A program made the position numbers and the translations under genes. A model generated the notes under the pieces. That model had not been told where the DNA came from. It did not search any database and saw only the letters and a program-made list of their open reading frames with translations. Shown here piece after piece: positions 45,181-58,629 of a DNA stretch of 64,000 bases (within the stretch, counting starts at the first letter, position 1; each line of letters opens with the position of its first letter). The stretch comes from Hofstenia miamia (taxonomy: Eukaryota; Xenacoelomorpha; Acoela; Hofsteniidae), in assembly GCA_900660155.1 (NCBI GenBank), contig CABFPE010000041.1:1496441-1560440 (forward strand). Direction: 5' to 3'.

Positions 45181-45189
45181 GGTTGGCGC

Positions 45190-45800
45190 AGTAATATGGT
45201 GGTCAGCTCCAATAAAGATTCTCTTTTGGCGTAGTTACGTATCATAAACATGTAGAGGTATGCTGCTCTGCTAAGAAAACGATATATTCCAGCGTATCCA
45301 GTTGCATGTGGTTGAATAGCTTGAGTTCTTATTCTCAGCTATTGGATAGCTTTTCGATGATTGATAAACTTTTCAGTGAGAGGTGAGGCACCTACAGTAG
45401 CACAAAATACTAGAGGTGTAAATGAGGCATGCTCAATGTCACCTTTCTTTGATACGGGATTATTTCCTCTTTTTCGTCGGCACCGAAGGTATCATTTGAA
45501 GGGTTGAATATCCTCGCATAAAATTATGTGCGTTGACCATAGCTAAAGAATCCACTGCTGAAGCATCAAATTTACTCCCTATCGGCCGCACTTATTGGAG
45601 TCTTCATCAGTTATTTGTGACATCAATATAAGCTTTTGAGAGTGCTTCGGTCACTAAGTCCCGTAGCATAGTGTGTTGCCTGGAAACAAGTCTACCAGTT
45701 GAACACGATAGTACATGGGAAATAGTGAAGTCCTTACCACCAAAATATAAACAAAATATTATATTCACGTATTTGGCTCCCCTTATTGTAAATGCCAAAA
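45190..45800 (-). mobile_element. Fossil RT-associated C-terminal domain, copy 2
   Basis: Minus strand. The first part (45798-45607) carries HVLSCSTGRLVSRQHTMLRD, like the HALSC..GG....RHN..RDL block. A middle region follows, then DIEHASFTPLVFCAT (about 45430-45385), the same motif as the copy at 34330-34707. Together they show the order of one recurrent domain that follows reverse transcriptase-like regions in invertebrate mobile elements. A broken fossil of uncertain parent class, probably with several breaks. Confidence 0.5.
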
Positions 45801-46426
45801 AAGTAATGTTGGTAATACTCTGTAGAATTTTGTCAAGATAGGTTATGTAAGGTCTTATTTAATAATAGGAAATATATTCATATGAAGTGTAGTATATTGG
45901 CATAGTTAAACACCTTAACAAAAGCTTATATTACTGCACTTAATACGTCAATAACCAAAAATACTAACACAATGAAGCACAACAACAAAACATGGATTAA
46001 AAATTTACAGTTTATTGCTAATTAATGATACTTTTTGAAAAACTGAAATTCATTCCGTAATCTAGAATCAATTTTAGGCATATATTGCTTACAGAGGAAG
46101 TGATTGATTAGATTTTCAAATGTTATGCCATTTTTATTCATATTATTTCAGTTTGTAAGATACTCTAACTAATGGCATTTTTTCTAGTGATTGGTGAAGA
46201 ATTTTTAGTATAACACTTGACCTAAAAATCACTATACATTAAAAAAGAAATAAGATCAAAGGTAATGAATAGAATTAATAATTATTATTACATTAATATT
46301 TTTTAATGCATGCAGTCTATAGAACTGCAGTCTAGTTAATTGTACATATTTTTTATTAGTAATTTTGTTCTGATAAAGTTCTTCAATCGCAACCAGTCGT
46401 ATTTATGAAGCTCAGTACTATAAAAC

Positions 46427-46461
<35 letters not shown>

Positions 46462-46480
46462 CTCAAATAATTTGATGATG
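45801..46480. other. Intergenic DNA with (TA)n
   Basis: A (TA)n tract at 46430-46460 borders the second copy of dispersed repeat R1. Nothing else recognised. Confidence 0.4.
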
Positions 46481-46760
46481 CGTATGTCCTTAATAATAAA
46501 TACGTATTTAGCGCCAATTTTAAGAGTAATATGCAGAAAAATTTTTTCATTCAGGTTTATTCAAACAATTTTTTGTATATGCATTATTTACAATATCTAG
46601 ACGGAAAAAATATAGGTTGCTAAAAAGCTACTTTCTTCATTATAATTGGTGACTGGTGCTAAATATAAGGGAAATTTTGAAAAATGGGGCAAAAGATACT
46701 TAACGCCATTTTGAAGAGAAATATATGTATACATATTGTATGTACATGCAAAATTCGTTT
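46480..46760. repeat. Dispersed repeat family R1, copy 2
   Basis: Matches 8790-9060 in the same orientation across about 250 bp, with shared blocks TACGTATTTAGC, TTTATTCAAA, ATTTACAATAT, CTACTTTCT and ATATGTA. It is bounded on the left by (TA)n. Confidence 0.6.
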
Positions 46761-49479
46761 TAAAGTTGCAGTATTTTGCACTGTGAAGTAGGCTAACTAT
46801 AATTCATAACCTATATACAATATATTTAAATATTGTCTTTTTCCCAGCGATAACTCCTACATTATATACTTACAGAAGAAAATGCAAATCGCACAGTTCT
46901 TGAACAATGATTTTAATAATAACGATTTGAATTTGGAATGAACAAGTTCTTTGAAATTTATTAAATTTGATTTGAAATTCTACTTATGGTTTGCACTTGG
47001 TGTTCTTGAGAATTAATGAAAAATGTTTCAATCAAGTTTTAGTAACTCCTTTACATTTATATTTAACATAATATTTGTGAATACAAAATGACACAAGTTT
47101 ACAAGTTTCAATTGTTATTTAAACTTCGTAGAAACTATTCTATGATTAGCCTTCCAGAGATGCAACTTGTTGGGTGGTATCTAAGCTAGAATTTTTCAAG
47201 CGAAATTGAGAAAGAGGGGGGGAGGGAGGTAGGCTTACAAAATCAGCTTGAAGTGGTTATGTTGTGTGAAAAGGAACTGATCAATACATAACTTGTTCAT
47301 CTTAACAAGGATGAAGTATCTGAGGTCTCATGTTTTGTGCACAAAAATGATAATGAAATCATTCAACAATGATATCATTTAAGAAATTTTCAGTATATTA
47401 AATTTGAACATACTAAGTTTGATTACATGTGCACATAGACCTGATTTTAGAGTGTTTTCTCAAAGTATACGAATTATATTAAGCTAGAATTTTATCAAGC
47501 AGATGTTTCAGAATGGTTTATAAGCATGAACGAAAATTCGATTAGCAAGAAGATTAGCAAATGACGATATTATAGGATTACAAATCTTGGGTAATTTTTG
47601 TTCAAATTCACATACAATACAATCAATATTTTTAGAACCGTATCAGAAATCTCGTTGCCACACCACCAAAACCAAAACACGTTTCAAACGAAAATACTAC
47701 TGACATAACGACCCTTTTCATACTTAGTAAAGTCTACAATGGGTGTGACGTGGAGTGCACATACCAAGGGATGCGAAATGTCATATATAAAGAAATTTGT
47801 ATCTCACAGGCTCTATAATTTAAATTCTAAGCGAATTAATTTAAAAATTTACATCACATAATATATGCAAAATTTCAACAATACAGCATTTCATCTTGAC
47901 AAATGACAATGATTAAGTTAATAATATTCTAGAGTTTATTGCAAAATAGTGAGGTTTTTAAATGATTTCCAAACTAAATAATATTTTTGCCTTTATCTGA
48001 TTTTAACATGCTTGTCTGTAATTACTTATGCCCTTCTTTCTTTTGATTTCAATGCATGTTTAATGATTCCATTTTTAATACTTTTAACTGTCATTAGGCT
48101 TTGATCTCGAGTACGAAATCAAATTTTAAAATTCTATTTTTGATTGCTACCAAATTTTAAATCACTTGACTGCTCAATTGAATTATTTTAGCCCAATTCT
48201 ATGTTGGGCAATCCACTAGCACTAATTTCTAATTTTGATTGGTTGAAAATTTTGTCAATTATGTTAGAAAAATGTTTTATAAACAAGTAGGAAATGGTTG
48301 ACGAACTTTTTCCAGTAGTAATTGAGAAACATTGCTATTTTATATATGAAATTATCCCATTTAAGCTGAGCCTAGTGATAAATACTACGCTTATTAAAAG
48401 GTTGTAAGTAAAGACAAATATGATTGCACAAATGTAAATCATAGGATTAATTATTTCAGTCTCCAACTTTTATAGAAATCATTCCAATAGTAATTTAGTT
48501 CAATTGTTCAAATAAAAAAATTAATTCATTTAAGAAATGCAGCACTTTGAAACTTTAAAATTGAAAACCTAAACATTAAATGTATGTACATATAATATAT
48601 TCATAGTTGAATTTAACATTAGGTAGAAATATTTTTTTTATTTGGTAGAAGGAACTATTTGAAACTTTTTTGAAACTGGTAGTAAGCATTCAAAATTTTA
48701 AAAATTGAACCATGTGTAAACAATTTGTTTAAGCTAGAATACGCCGAGGCTGAATCTTCGTGGTCTAAATGAATAAAAACAATCAGGCACTGTTCCCACA
48801 TATTCTATGATTTTGGTTTTCTCTTAAAAATTGCAGCTAATAAAGTATTTCATTCAAATAAAACTTTTCGATACCATATCGCTTCCCTTACGGAACAGTT
48901 TAATATTAAAAAACTATGGTAGTACAAATATCACAAACACCAATTTATTGATTGAAGATTGCTTCTGGAATACTGATGCTACAGTTATTGGTTTATTGAG
49001 GCTAAGCTACGTTAGTAGCAGGGCTTTCAAACTTTGATTTAAAAATTGACGTTATTTTTACAAAAAATTTATGAGATTTACCGAAAAGAATTTTATTGAA
49101 TTCATAAGATCAAACATTTCCGTGTAGTATGCATATTGATAATTGTAATTTATTACCCTATTCGTTTGATATGGTTTTACAAAACCCTTGAAACGAACTT
49201 TTTCCTCAAGTTTTACAATTCCTCCGATTTTCATGCCATCCGAAGATGTGAGCCAATTTCTCAACCACTTTATTAAGAAGAAAACCCCATAAATGAACGA
49301 AATTAAGAAAATATATCACGGGAAATCACTAGACAAGAAATGCAAGTCAATTTAATAGAGTCAACCTTCAGCGAATGTCGAAATACGCGATTGGAGAATA
49401 GGAGCAGTAAATTTATAAACATTTACAAATTTAACCAAATCTGTTTGAAAATTTTTTCATTATATATTATAGTTGTTGA
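46761..49479. other. Intergenic DNA, no gene recognised
   Basis: Mostly AT-rich. A G-rich patch lies at 47212-47233. A minus-strand frame near 49270-49180 (WLRNWLTSSDGMKIGGIVKL) is weakly exon-like, with AG before and GT after, but I cannot place it in a gene. Confidence 0.35.
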
Positions 49480-49700
49480 GATATACCAATGAAAATTTCT
49501 TCTCAATTTTGTTAAATGGTTTCGACAATGAACAATTTTGGGTCCTTCACTATTGAATATGTATGTAAGCGATTTGAGAAATCAGATCACATGTAATGTC
49601 ATACAACAAGCCGACAATACTTTGCTATTTAGTTCACATTAGTCTCTTGAAACTTTTATTAAAGTACTAACTACTTTCATTAAAATATTCAAAAATAACA
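49480..49700 (+). mobile_element. LINE RT fragment
   Basis: Encodes TILGPSLLNMYVSDLRNQIT then QADNTLLFSS, the block before the catalytic box and a decayed YADD. It is closest to the old LINE at 36340-36990 (TILGPLLFIIYINDL..YADDTILF). Flanking sequence up to about 49990 may belong to the same element but is too decayed to place. Confidence 0.6.
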
Positions 49701-49989
49701 CTAGAAATCCAAAATCTTAAACAAAACAAAAAAATAATAAAAAATTCATTTCTTAACACATCAATAAATATATAGAGTAATTTACCTAAATCTATATAAC
49801 AAATTAATAAATCAAGAGATTTAATAAACAGCTCCATAGTTATAGAAAGGAAAGGCTTGAATACAAATGGCAAGGTTTCATATTCTAAAACATTTACTAT
49901 TCAAAAGTCGTCATTACCCAAGCTCCTAACTCTAATTGCATTTGTAAATATTAATTTTTGTATATTTATTTGATGTTATATTTCAATTT

Positions 49990-50830
49990 GATGCTATTTA
50001 GAGTTGTAAACAGCATAATATATTGTAAAAAGCAAGCAACTTTAAATATAGATATTTTCCTTTCCTTCTTAGTTAGTTCAAGAATCACACTGCAGAAAGT
50101 TGCGAGGAGGTGCAGGAATGTTAAGACATTGACGAAATTGTTGCTTTTTCAAACAATAAACATATCACATACTGAGGCTCTATTTTTCAAGGTTGATTAA
50201 TTTTCAATTTGCTTGTTTTCATGAATTGCACTAGATTAACCTATTTGTGTGTCCACGGCTACATTGACTTCCCAAGTTCTCCTATGATAAGTTTATGAGA
50301 CTGTTAAGTAGTAGTACTTCACAGTATGTAAAGCAAACTGTTTTATCTGTGTTCTCCGAAAGTTGCATTTTATAATATATATATATATATATATATATCA
50401 ATTAACCCTTTAGTATTTTTAACGCTTTTTCGGCATTTCGAATGAGATCAAACGAGCGTTTGTACAAATAGCCTACAACTAGTGACGCAGCTAGATTTTG
50501 TGTTCAATGGGAGCTAAGAACTTTCTTAAGTCTCAATTCAGATGTTTTTGTAGATTTCTAATTTTTTCTCTATAATATACAATTATGAGGAAGAATAGGT
50601 ACCATCATATAGTTACACGGGTTATTAGTAGTCCTTAGATTTGTATTTTTGTGAAAATTTTTGGTTTTCGTAAATGAGTAACCAAGGACATGTCCTTGGA
50701 ATAACCTACAATTCATCAAACTATATAAGAATAGTCCAGCGTACCCTAAAGTGTACTACAGAAGGCAATATAACCCCTTTGTTCATTTGGATACAGTCCT
50801 GCCTATCCGGGACATTGATATATCAGATTT
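49990..50830. other. Intergenic DNA with (TA)n
   Basis: A (TA)n tract lies at 50375-50398. Frames at 49958-50200 and 50674-50925 do not resemble known proteins. Confidence 0.35.
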
Positions 50831-50832
50831 TT

Positions 50833-51235
50833 CATGTATCGTATACTCCTAAATTTTATACATTTTGCTTCGTATATTGCTTTCGTATATGGATTTTTTC
50901 AATATACTATTTCGTATATTTGTAATAGATGTGGAGAGATAATCCCTTTAATATAAATGGACACTTTCTCGCATATACTTTATGGTTTCTTGACAAAAGT
51001 TGAAAATAAACCAATTATCTATTAAAATCCTCTCATAAGTTAGCTTACACATGACACAGTCTTTCGAACAGATCATGAAAGAAAACTATGTGAGCTTCAG
51101 CTTTCATTATTTAGCATATTTCGTATATATACGATATTCTCGTTAAACGAATAGTATATTCACGTAAATGCATTTTTAAAAAAACCCGTATATTCGTTAT
51201 TATCTCGTATATTGGCATATATACGTCAACACCCC
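50833..51235. repeat. TTCGTATAT-rich region
   Basis: Two clusters (50835-50925 and 51110-51235) contain many copies of CGTATA/TTCGTATAT in irregular spacing around a unique core. This could be the two ends of an inserted element with subterminal repeats, or a decayed tandem repeat. No clean terminal inverted repeat found. Confidence 0.45.
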
Positions 51236-52560
51236 GTTACCTTTTTATGCAGGAATCAGACACTTCATTTGACAATTTTCATGCGCATGCAAGAACATGA
51301 GCATGCACTTTAGAAATTAATCAATTTAGCAACTTTATTAATTAAAAATTATTTATACATGAATTTGTGCCATTATTGAAAAAGCATTTACATGCCTTAA
51401 TTGCTAATGCTAGCTATTGACATCGCTGCTAATTAAAGGCCAAAATTTAAAAGCTTTGCTAACAGCGACATGAATTAAGAAACTGCTTTGATTTATATTG
51501 AGAAGAACATTATAAGTTCTCTTGCTGTACTTAAAAGACCTCTCTCTTAAATGGGTGTAACTTCAAAGGCGGTTTCAAGCTTTAAGGTACGGCTTTCTGC
51601 GTTCAATTTATTTAATTGATGGGTGTTCTTTGCATCTTATTTCTAGCATAATTCATATACATTTTATATTTTGATACATCATCATTCGATAATATTTTTT
51701 GAAAAAATATCAAAACTTTGTCTGCATTTCTGATAATGTAAATATAATGTGAATAATCTTTTCAAATTTAAATTACAAAGTTAAGATCTATTAAGCGCAT
51801 TTTCAATGAAAGCATATATTAACATTTTTTGAATTTAGAATTTCTCATAATTAAGCAATACGTTTTTAAAAAGTTAATAGCACTTACTGCGATTTTTAAC
51901 AAAAAATTAGACAGTTGACCAAAATGTTGTAAGTTGGCTTTGACAATTCCAATGCCATCCATCGTCCAATTTGTAAAGAAAATAGTTTCAACAAATTGTT
52001 TCAGAAAGATCCTAATTATTAATGATTATTTACTTTAATGATAAACTCATACAGATTTGAATTTATAAAACATTGAAAAACTTATAATATATCATAAATA
52101 GAGATAAGTTGACCTGCACTTTAGACCTGACTTAAATCTGTTGAATCCTGATATCCACTGAACAAGTGTTTCTCTAAAAGCAACAACCTTTTCTTCTCGA
52201 ATAATATTCCCTTTTCTTTTGCCGTGTATCTGAATGTAAACATCAGTTTTAGGTTTCTCATATATTTAATACAACAGGAAACTGTCAAATTAACCCAGAA
52301 CTGCAAAAGCTGATAATTTTTTTGTATATTCTATTTATTATTATTATTTATGATGTTAAGACAGGAATATTTAAGTATGCATATTTTTTAAATTTTTACT
52401 TCTATAAATTTTGCTGTAGTAGGTTTGGTATTTTAGAGTCCCATTGGGGGAAATGAAATTTATTCATAATTCACAAAGATCATTTTACAAACAATAAACG
52501 TTACGCTTTCTACACATAACCATAACTATTACTTTGGCTGGATAGCCTGGTAGTTTGCAA
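51236..52560. other. Intergenic DNA
   Basis: AT-rich; no feature recognised. Confidence 0.35.
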
Positions 52561-53833
52561 CACATTCGTTTTTCACAAACTCCATCCGTGTGTACATCTT
52601 TTGTAAAATGAATTGCTCTTTTTCCACCACGGCTTCTTTTGATAGCAATTTCTTCTAAATATGATGGACATCCTCTTTTTGAAGTGGAGATATTATGACT
52701 GTCTTAATGTTTTCGATTAACAAATCCTAAAATTGTAATTTGTGAACTCTGATTTAATATCAACATCGTTACACCAAGGGGTTCTTAAATTAATAAATCC
52801 TTGCATTAAACCCACATTAGATCTATCAAATGAAAGAATAGCTTCATGTAATGATGTCTGCTACAATTATCTCAATCCTATTTTTGTAACTTAGCAATTT
52901 GTTTCATCAATGAACGCCGTTCACGTCTGATTTTCCTTCACACAATGAAGTCTATTTACAATTATATGAGTTTTCTGCTTATAACAAAATCACTTAGATT
53001 TTTCTTGGGTCTTGCTACCAATAAATATAGACATGATGATCACAGGTTTATTTTCATTACACAAAATGCAGCTAATTTTGCCTTTGTTGCCAATTTCGTT
53101 AACTCTTTATCAATTGTAAAGTTCAATCCCTTTGCTCGCTTTAACCGTAGTGTTCCAATTAATGAAATTCATTTATCCAAAAGAGCTTCTTGTAATTCTG
53201 GAGAATAGGTACCAGTTGTCTATACAATTAATAGTATGCTTAATCCAGGGTTGATTGACATTCACAAATTTTTTCCAAGGACTCTTCAGCAAAATGTGAA
53301 AAATATGTTATGAGAATGGAGTTTCAACTTCAGTTCATTGAGGAGGATTTCCTCACCATTCGCGTTGATCAAACTCTTCTTTTTTAATACACCAGCGCAA
53401 TTGCGGAGTAGAACTGCAATGTGCACTTATTACATCGTCTTCTTCTACTGAACAGTTTTCTCCATAATTATCTTCAGGTCTTTCTAAAACACAAACATCT
53501 TTTACTGAAGTATTACTTCTATGTTCAAAATTGTCAGATTCATTGAGAAAATTTGATACCATCTCTCTGTTCTTTGCAAAATATGATTGTTTTTGAAAAT
53601 ATATTTCAACATCATTATTACATTTCGTAATTACACCAACCCAACTTTAGTCATGCATCCCAAATTACTCGAAGTCCACAACAATCATAATATATTATGA
53701 CGATGTCTTCTAAACTAACAATAATTCTTGTATAATCTCTACCCCATTCCATCTCCACTTCATAATTATCCGCAATTTTTCGAATTATTTTTGCAATCCA
53801 CAACGCACCTCCAGGGGATTTGCATCGTGTCAT
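52561..53833 (-). pseudogene. Coding-like fragments, unknown
   Basis: The minus strand shows three protein-like stretches in order. The first is a 60-residue frame (53833-53651) with GALWIAKIIRKIADNYEVEM and WGRDYTRIIVSLEDIV, faintly like a small beta-barrel reader domain. The second is an acidic, serine-rich frame (53562-53353). The third is a basic stretch near 52700-52510 (SRGGKRAIHFTKDVHTDGVC, then CCKLPGYPAKV). They may be parts of one decayed gene or transposon. No family recognised. Confidence 0.25.
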
Positions 53834-56160
53834 TTAATTCTTAATCCATAAATTGGTTGTTCTTTGCACAGAATTATTTCAAATACTGAAACAAGATTTT
53901 CAATACATCCATTCATTTTCAAACTACATCTTACATTTTATACTTTCTAATTATCATTACTTCGACGACATTCGCCGATTAACATTGTCATTTGCGAAGC
54001 CACACACTTATTTTGTTCTTCACATTTTGCTCAATGTCACTCTGAAGTGACGCACGTATTACGTTTCATCATGATAATTAAGTGTTGGGAATCCCTCAAA
54101 TAATATTATCCAGCTGCTATATAAACGTTTGCGAACATAATGAATTTTTTTCCACCAAATTTGATTTAAAAACGGCTACGGAAAATGAATTTTAAAAAAT
54201 ATTACAACTATAGATAATGTATTTTCTATTTTACAGAAACGGAATTCTAAATGTGAAGGTAAAAGATCACCAAAACGTAATAATTTATTAGTATTTTTGT
54301 TTAGATATGAATTGTCCAATGTTGCAAATACATGTGATAACCGTATTAAAATGTACAATATTTTAATGAATTTTTTTAACTTTTTTTGTTTGTCACTCTC
54401 AAGTCCCCGTGGGTCGTTCTGGGTTAAGAAATTCCTTTTGAAATTAAACCTAGTCATACAAGAAAAGTGGACGCAAGTTTTTTAATGAGTAAAGAGGTTG
54501 ACTTAATCAATAACTGAAAGCCAATCATAAATCAACCTAGCATTTGCTATTGACGTTGCATAACAAATTATATACTGTTACTCAGTCTCTAATTTTTATT
54601 GTTGTACGCCAGCCTATGACAAATATCACTTATGCAATGAATAAAAGCAGTAATGCAACGTACTGATTCCAAGCCATACTGACTTTAATGTATGTTTTCC
54701 ATCCTAAATAAAACCAAAATGATAAATAACAACATGCATGCTGTTAAACCTGATTCTAATCCTGTTTTCACCTGAACTTGATTTGCGACGGCTCAAATCC
54801 GGCATTAAAAGTGACCTGACCTGATTTAAACTAGAAAGCCTGATGATTCTACGGTATATCTTATATTCATGCAGTTGTCAGAATAGACCCATTCAAGTAA
54901 AACTAAAGGCAACAAAAGCAAATGAAAGAAGAATATCAGAAAAACAAAATAAGCTGTTTTTCTATCTAAATTTCATTACATGAGGCATCACAAATGCGTT
55001 CAAGATGTGCAAAGTGGTCAAATTTGACCACTCACGGTTTCTAGTGCTAATTCGGATAAATCTGATTGAAAAATAGTGCCTTGACCTGACTAAATACTAA
55101 TCACAAGCTTAATGAAGAGTTCTGCTTTACACTATAACAATCCTTTTATAAAATTACATACTTGTTAATGGAAATTCAAGCTTGCCTCAACTTGAGGGGT
55201 TGCTTGTCTACAACATCAAACATTGCCTGTAAGTTGCATATATTTCCTTGGAAAAAACAATTTCGCAGAAGTTATTTTCAAATTTTAATAATTAAAAATT
55301 TTTTTATGCAATTTATCATTTAGGTACTACAATTTTACTACATGTTGTTATGCTTATAAACCTTGTGATACAGTTTCTTAGCAATTTAATAAACTTCAAT
55401 TTTACCAATAAATTTTAAGCTAATGACCCAATCATATACTGCAAAGCAATGTGGTAGCTTAGTTTCGATTGGTTCATAAGCACATGTTTAATAGAAATCT
55501 ACTCTCCTTAAATATTGCTTGATGATAATTGGGAATATAACATATATCATTGCATGCAATTTTTTGCATTTCAGTCAAAATATCAAAAATAATTTGTTTT
55601 AATAATTTTTCCTAATTACTGAAAAGTAGGGACAAAAATAGAAAAAAGCAGATAAGTTGAAATTTGTTTGCTATGAATTCGTTGAAAAAATCTTTTGAAA
55701 ACTGATTCCTTCACAGTGTCGCAATTCAGAATGAAGCCGAAAAATGAACGGCAAACACACAAGCCCTGAATTAATTGATTTACTCAGATTCCCTACCTAA
55801 TTCTATTTTTGTTTAAACAAATACATGACTTTTTCACGAGTCTACTGTGCACTTCTTATGCATACATATATTAAAAAATATACTCATTTGTGTATTCATG
55901 TACATATCTATACCAAATCAAATAGTTAGAACATCTTAAAATAATTTCGAGCCATTTTTATCCAAATTTTTAGTTTGTAACGAACACTTAACAAAACGGA
56001 GATTAGGGTTAAGTTTCAGTATTTTCATTCAATAAAATATGATTCACGACACAAACCAAGAGAACGAGGCGGAACTCAAGCCCTTCTTGGTAGTTTTTTG
56101 CAGACGACAGCATGAAAACGCCCGCATATTGTCTTCTCTGCTCGAAGTCCGTGCGTCGAT
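53834..56160. other. Intergenic DNA
   Basis: AT-rich with no convincing gene or element. Confidence 0.35.
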
Positions 56161-56260
56161 TAAATATAGACAAGTGATATAAATTGAGTCTGATTTCTAA
56201 AAAAAGCCTTAGAAAACCGACCACACTTTCGAAAAAGAAATTAATCTAAAATTTCCAAGG
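56090..56260. repeat. Dispersed repeat R2, copy 1
   Basis: TAAATTGAGTCTGATTTCTA, then CCTTAGAAAACCGACC and an A-rich end, match 59560-59640 (TAAATTGAGTTTGATTTCTA, CCTTGAAAAACCGACC). Both are preceded by a CGCCCGC / TGCCCGCC segment. GC-rich DNA follows at 56360-56420. Type unknown. Confidence 0.55.
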
Positions 56261-57714
56261 TATCTTATATTCGTATTCAGCGCCAAATACATCGAAGAAA
56301 AAGTTTTAAGTGAAAAATGTGCAAAACGCAAAAATATTCATATAAGTTTCTGGGAAAATATTGTGCCCGACAGTGTCTTTATGACTGTTGCCAGCCCGCC
56401 TGATGCCCGCGCGAGTACCCGACGACTTTGTGGAGGTGTCCCTGTAGAAGTCATGAAACGCGAAGAGGACAAGTTACTGAGTTTCAGAGAGTGGAATATA
56501 TTTGACTAAGATAACAATCATGTAAAAATTTGTGACTTTGTATCAATCTTTGCGTAAAAAATCATGCCTGTCAATTCATGAATAGTAGATTAATTAACGA
56601 AATGTCATTTCATTCATATATTGGTAAAAAAAGAATTTTTTTCTGATGAACTACTTAAGAAATAGAATCAGTAAAACTGCAGTAATGTAGAACTTGCACA
56701 TTTGATTTACTTAATGCATCTTTAATTCATTTGTAAAATATTTTTGCACCACTTGCCACGTCCTTCATGTAATTCCATTAAAGCTACTCTCTGGGGAAGT
56801 TTGCGTGATCTTTCAAGTTACTTGATAGATGGTGTCTTCGTATTTACATAATTTATAGTCAAGCAACCAATGCTAATACGTAGAGAATATGTTATGATGC
56901 TGTTATTTCAAATCATGAAAACCAGATATACAACTGATAATCGATACTAAATTTCAATTTCTTAGTAAAAAATTTTCTGGTGTTTTTGCACAAAAAATTT
57001 CCATATCTGCATTAAGTATTGTTATTTGTATGAAAAATAATTCAAGTTTTGTGCAAACGTCGAAATAAATTTAAATAACAAAATTTATGAATTTAATTTA
57101 AATAGATTTTATTAACTTTTTACAGACGAATTCAAATTTTATAAATTCATTTATAAGCCTAGACTAATATATTTATTTTCTAATTTTATTAATGAGAGAA
57201 AATGTGTAATATAAATATTTGCAAATTTTATATGGAATTAATAAATTTGTTTATGGCACGTATGGAATTTGTCAGGGAGTATCAAATAGCCAGAAGTTCT
57301 ACATCAAAAGTTGGTTTGTTAAGGTAATTACCATTAAATTTTCAAAATCAATATTTTTGCTAAATAAATTTGCAAATTACATAATTGTACGTTATGGAAC
57401 TAATCTTAAAATCAGAAATTTGATTGCTCTGTACTAAATAATTCAATGATAAAAGTTTCAACAAGTAATTGTGTAAAAATTTAATAACTGGTTAATCATT
57501 TATTCATGAAACTAATTAAGATATAATTTATTCATTGTTAAGTCAATAGAACTCTTTGAATTATGAATTTATAAAAGGAAAATTTGCAAGAAACCATTTA
57601 GATAATCCGTAGTTCAAAGAAGCAATCTTTCAAACTTTCTTGACATTACTGGCGTAGACATACATGTATACTCTGTATATCATAATATTTAAAATATAAC
57701 GGTATCATGCTAAA
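56261..57714. other. Intergenic DNA with GC-rich patch
   Basis: GC-rich block at about 56365-56425 (GTTGCCAGCCCGCCTGATGC). Otherwise AT-rich and featureless. Confidence 0.35.
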
Positions 57715-57770
57715 TAAGATAAGATATTCTTTATTCATATAAATATTGACAATTTTTGAAACTGGTACGT
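57715..57770 (-). mobile_element. Probable LINE 3' end
   Basis: Read on the minus strand this is TTTATATGAATAAAGAATAT followed by (CTTAT) repeats. It resembles the 3' end of the young LINE (CATTTATCTGAATATAGAATC then (TTATC)n at 41554-41597). Coding sequence upstream on the minus strand is not recognisable. Confidence 0.4.
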
Positions 57771-58620
57771 TTTCTGAAAACCTCGAAAAGATATACAAGC
57801 ATGCAATCAATCTACCAGGCTAAAGATAAATTACTATCGTTATGCTTCGTTTATTTCATGAAAACTACATAAGGAAATTAAGGCCTTCTGAATCAGCTCG
57901 ACCAAAATATTTTGAGTTAGTTATAAGAATTGCATACAATCAGTTGGTTTTCTAACTGGACAAACCCAGTTCTGCTAAAGTAGCCCAGCAATGAATTTCT
58001 TCCTAGCCAGTACGATTATAGAGGAAATCACCAATTAATGTTCAACGTGCTCTGAATAACGTCTAAGAACAATAATTAAAATAAATTTTCATTCTTATTT
58101 TTTTCATTATGCATAGGCTTATAAAATTTACTGCTTTACATACAAAAAGAATTTTTCAGATTTAAATATTTCTGAATATATCATAAATAATAACCAAATG
58201 CCCCATTTGAATATGTGAACACCAGTTAACGAATTTTAGAAGAATCTCTGCTATTTCCCTTTGTGTGGATGTTTATGTTGCATGAAGGTTTTTCAAATAG
58301 ACTTACCCGAAAGAATCCTCTTTTGGGATATAAGGAATCTGATGAAGAAGGGACTACCGGACATTTACTTGCCAAAATGTGCAATTACATGTTATTTGCA
58401 TTGCGTGCAATTCCTGAATATGTGTTCGTAAAGTGTACTGGACAAAGATAATTGAATAAAAATTTGAGTAATGGAAAAAACTGGAGGATGAAAGGAATGA
58501 TCTCATCAAGTAAGATGCATTTAGTGTAGGTTTGGTGCATTGCACACAGAATTAGTTGGGCTTGCAAGTATGTCACCAACACAGTTCATGAATTAAGCAA
58601 ACCTACTGCGGTGGCCAAGA
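57771..58620. other. Intergenic DNA
   Basis: A frame at 58263-58451 (GYKESDEEGTTGHLLAKMC) is mildly protein-like but unidentified. Confidence 0.3.
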
Positions 58621-58629
58621 ACATTGCTT

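Noticed and set aside
49058-49264. Minus-strand frame with WLTSSDGMKIGGIVKLEEKV
   Set aside because: Exon-like edges but too short and isolated to call; left as a note in the intergenic entry.
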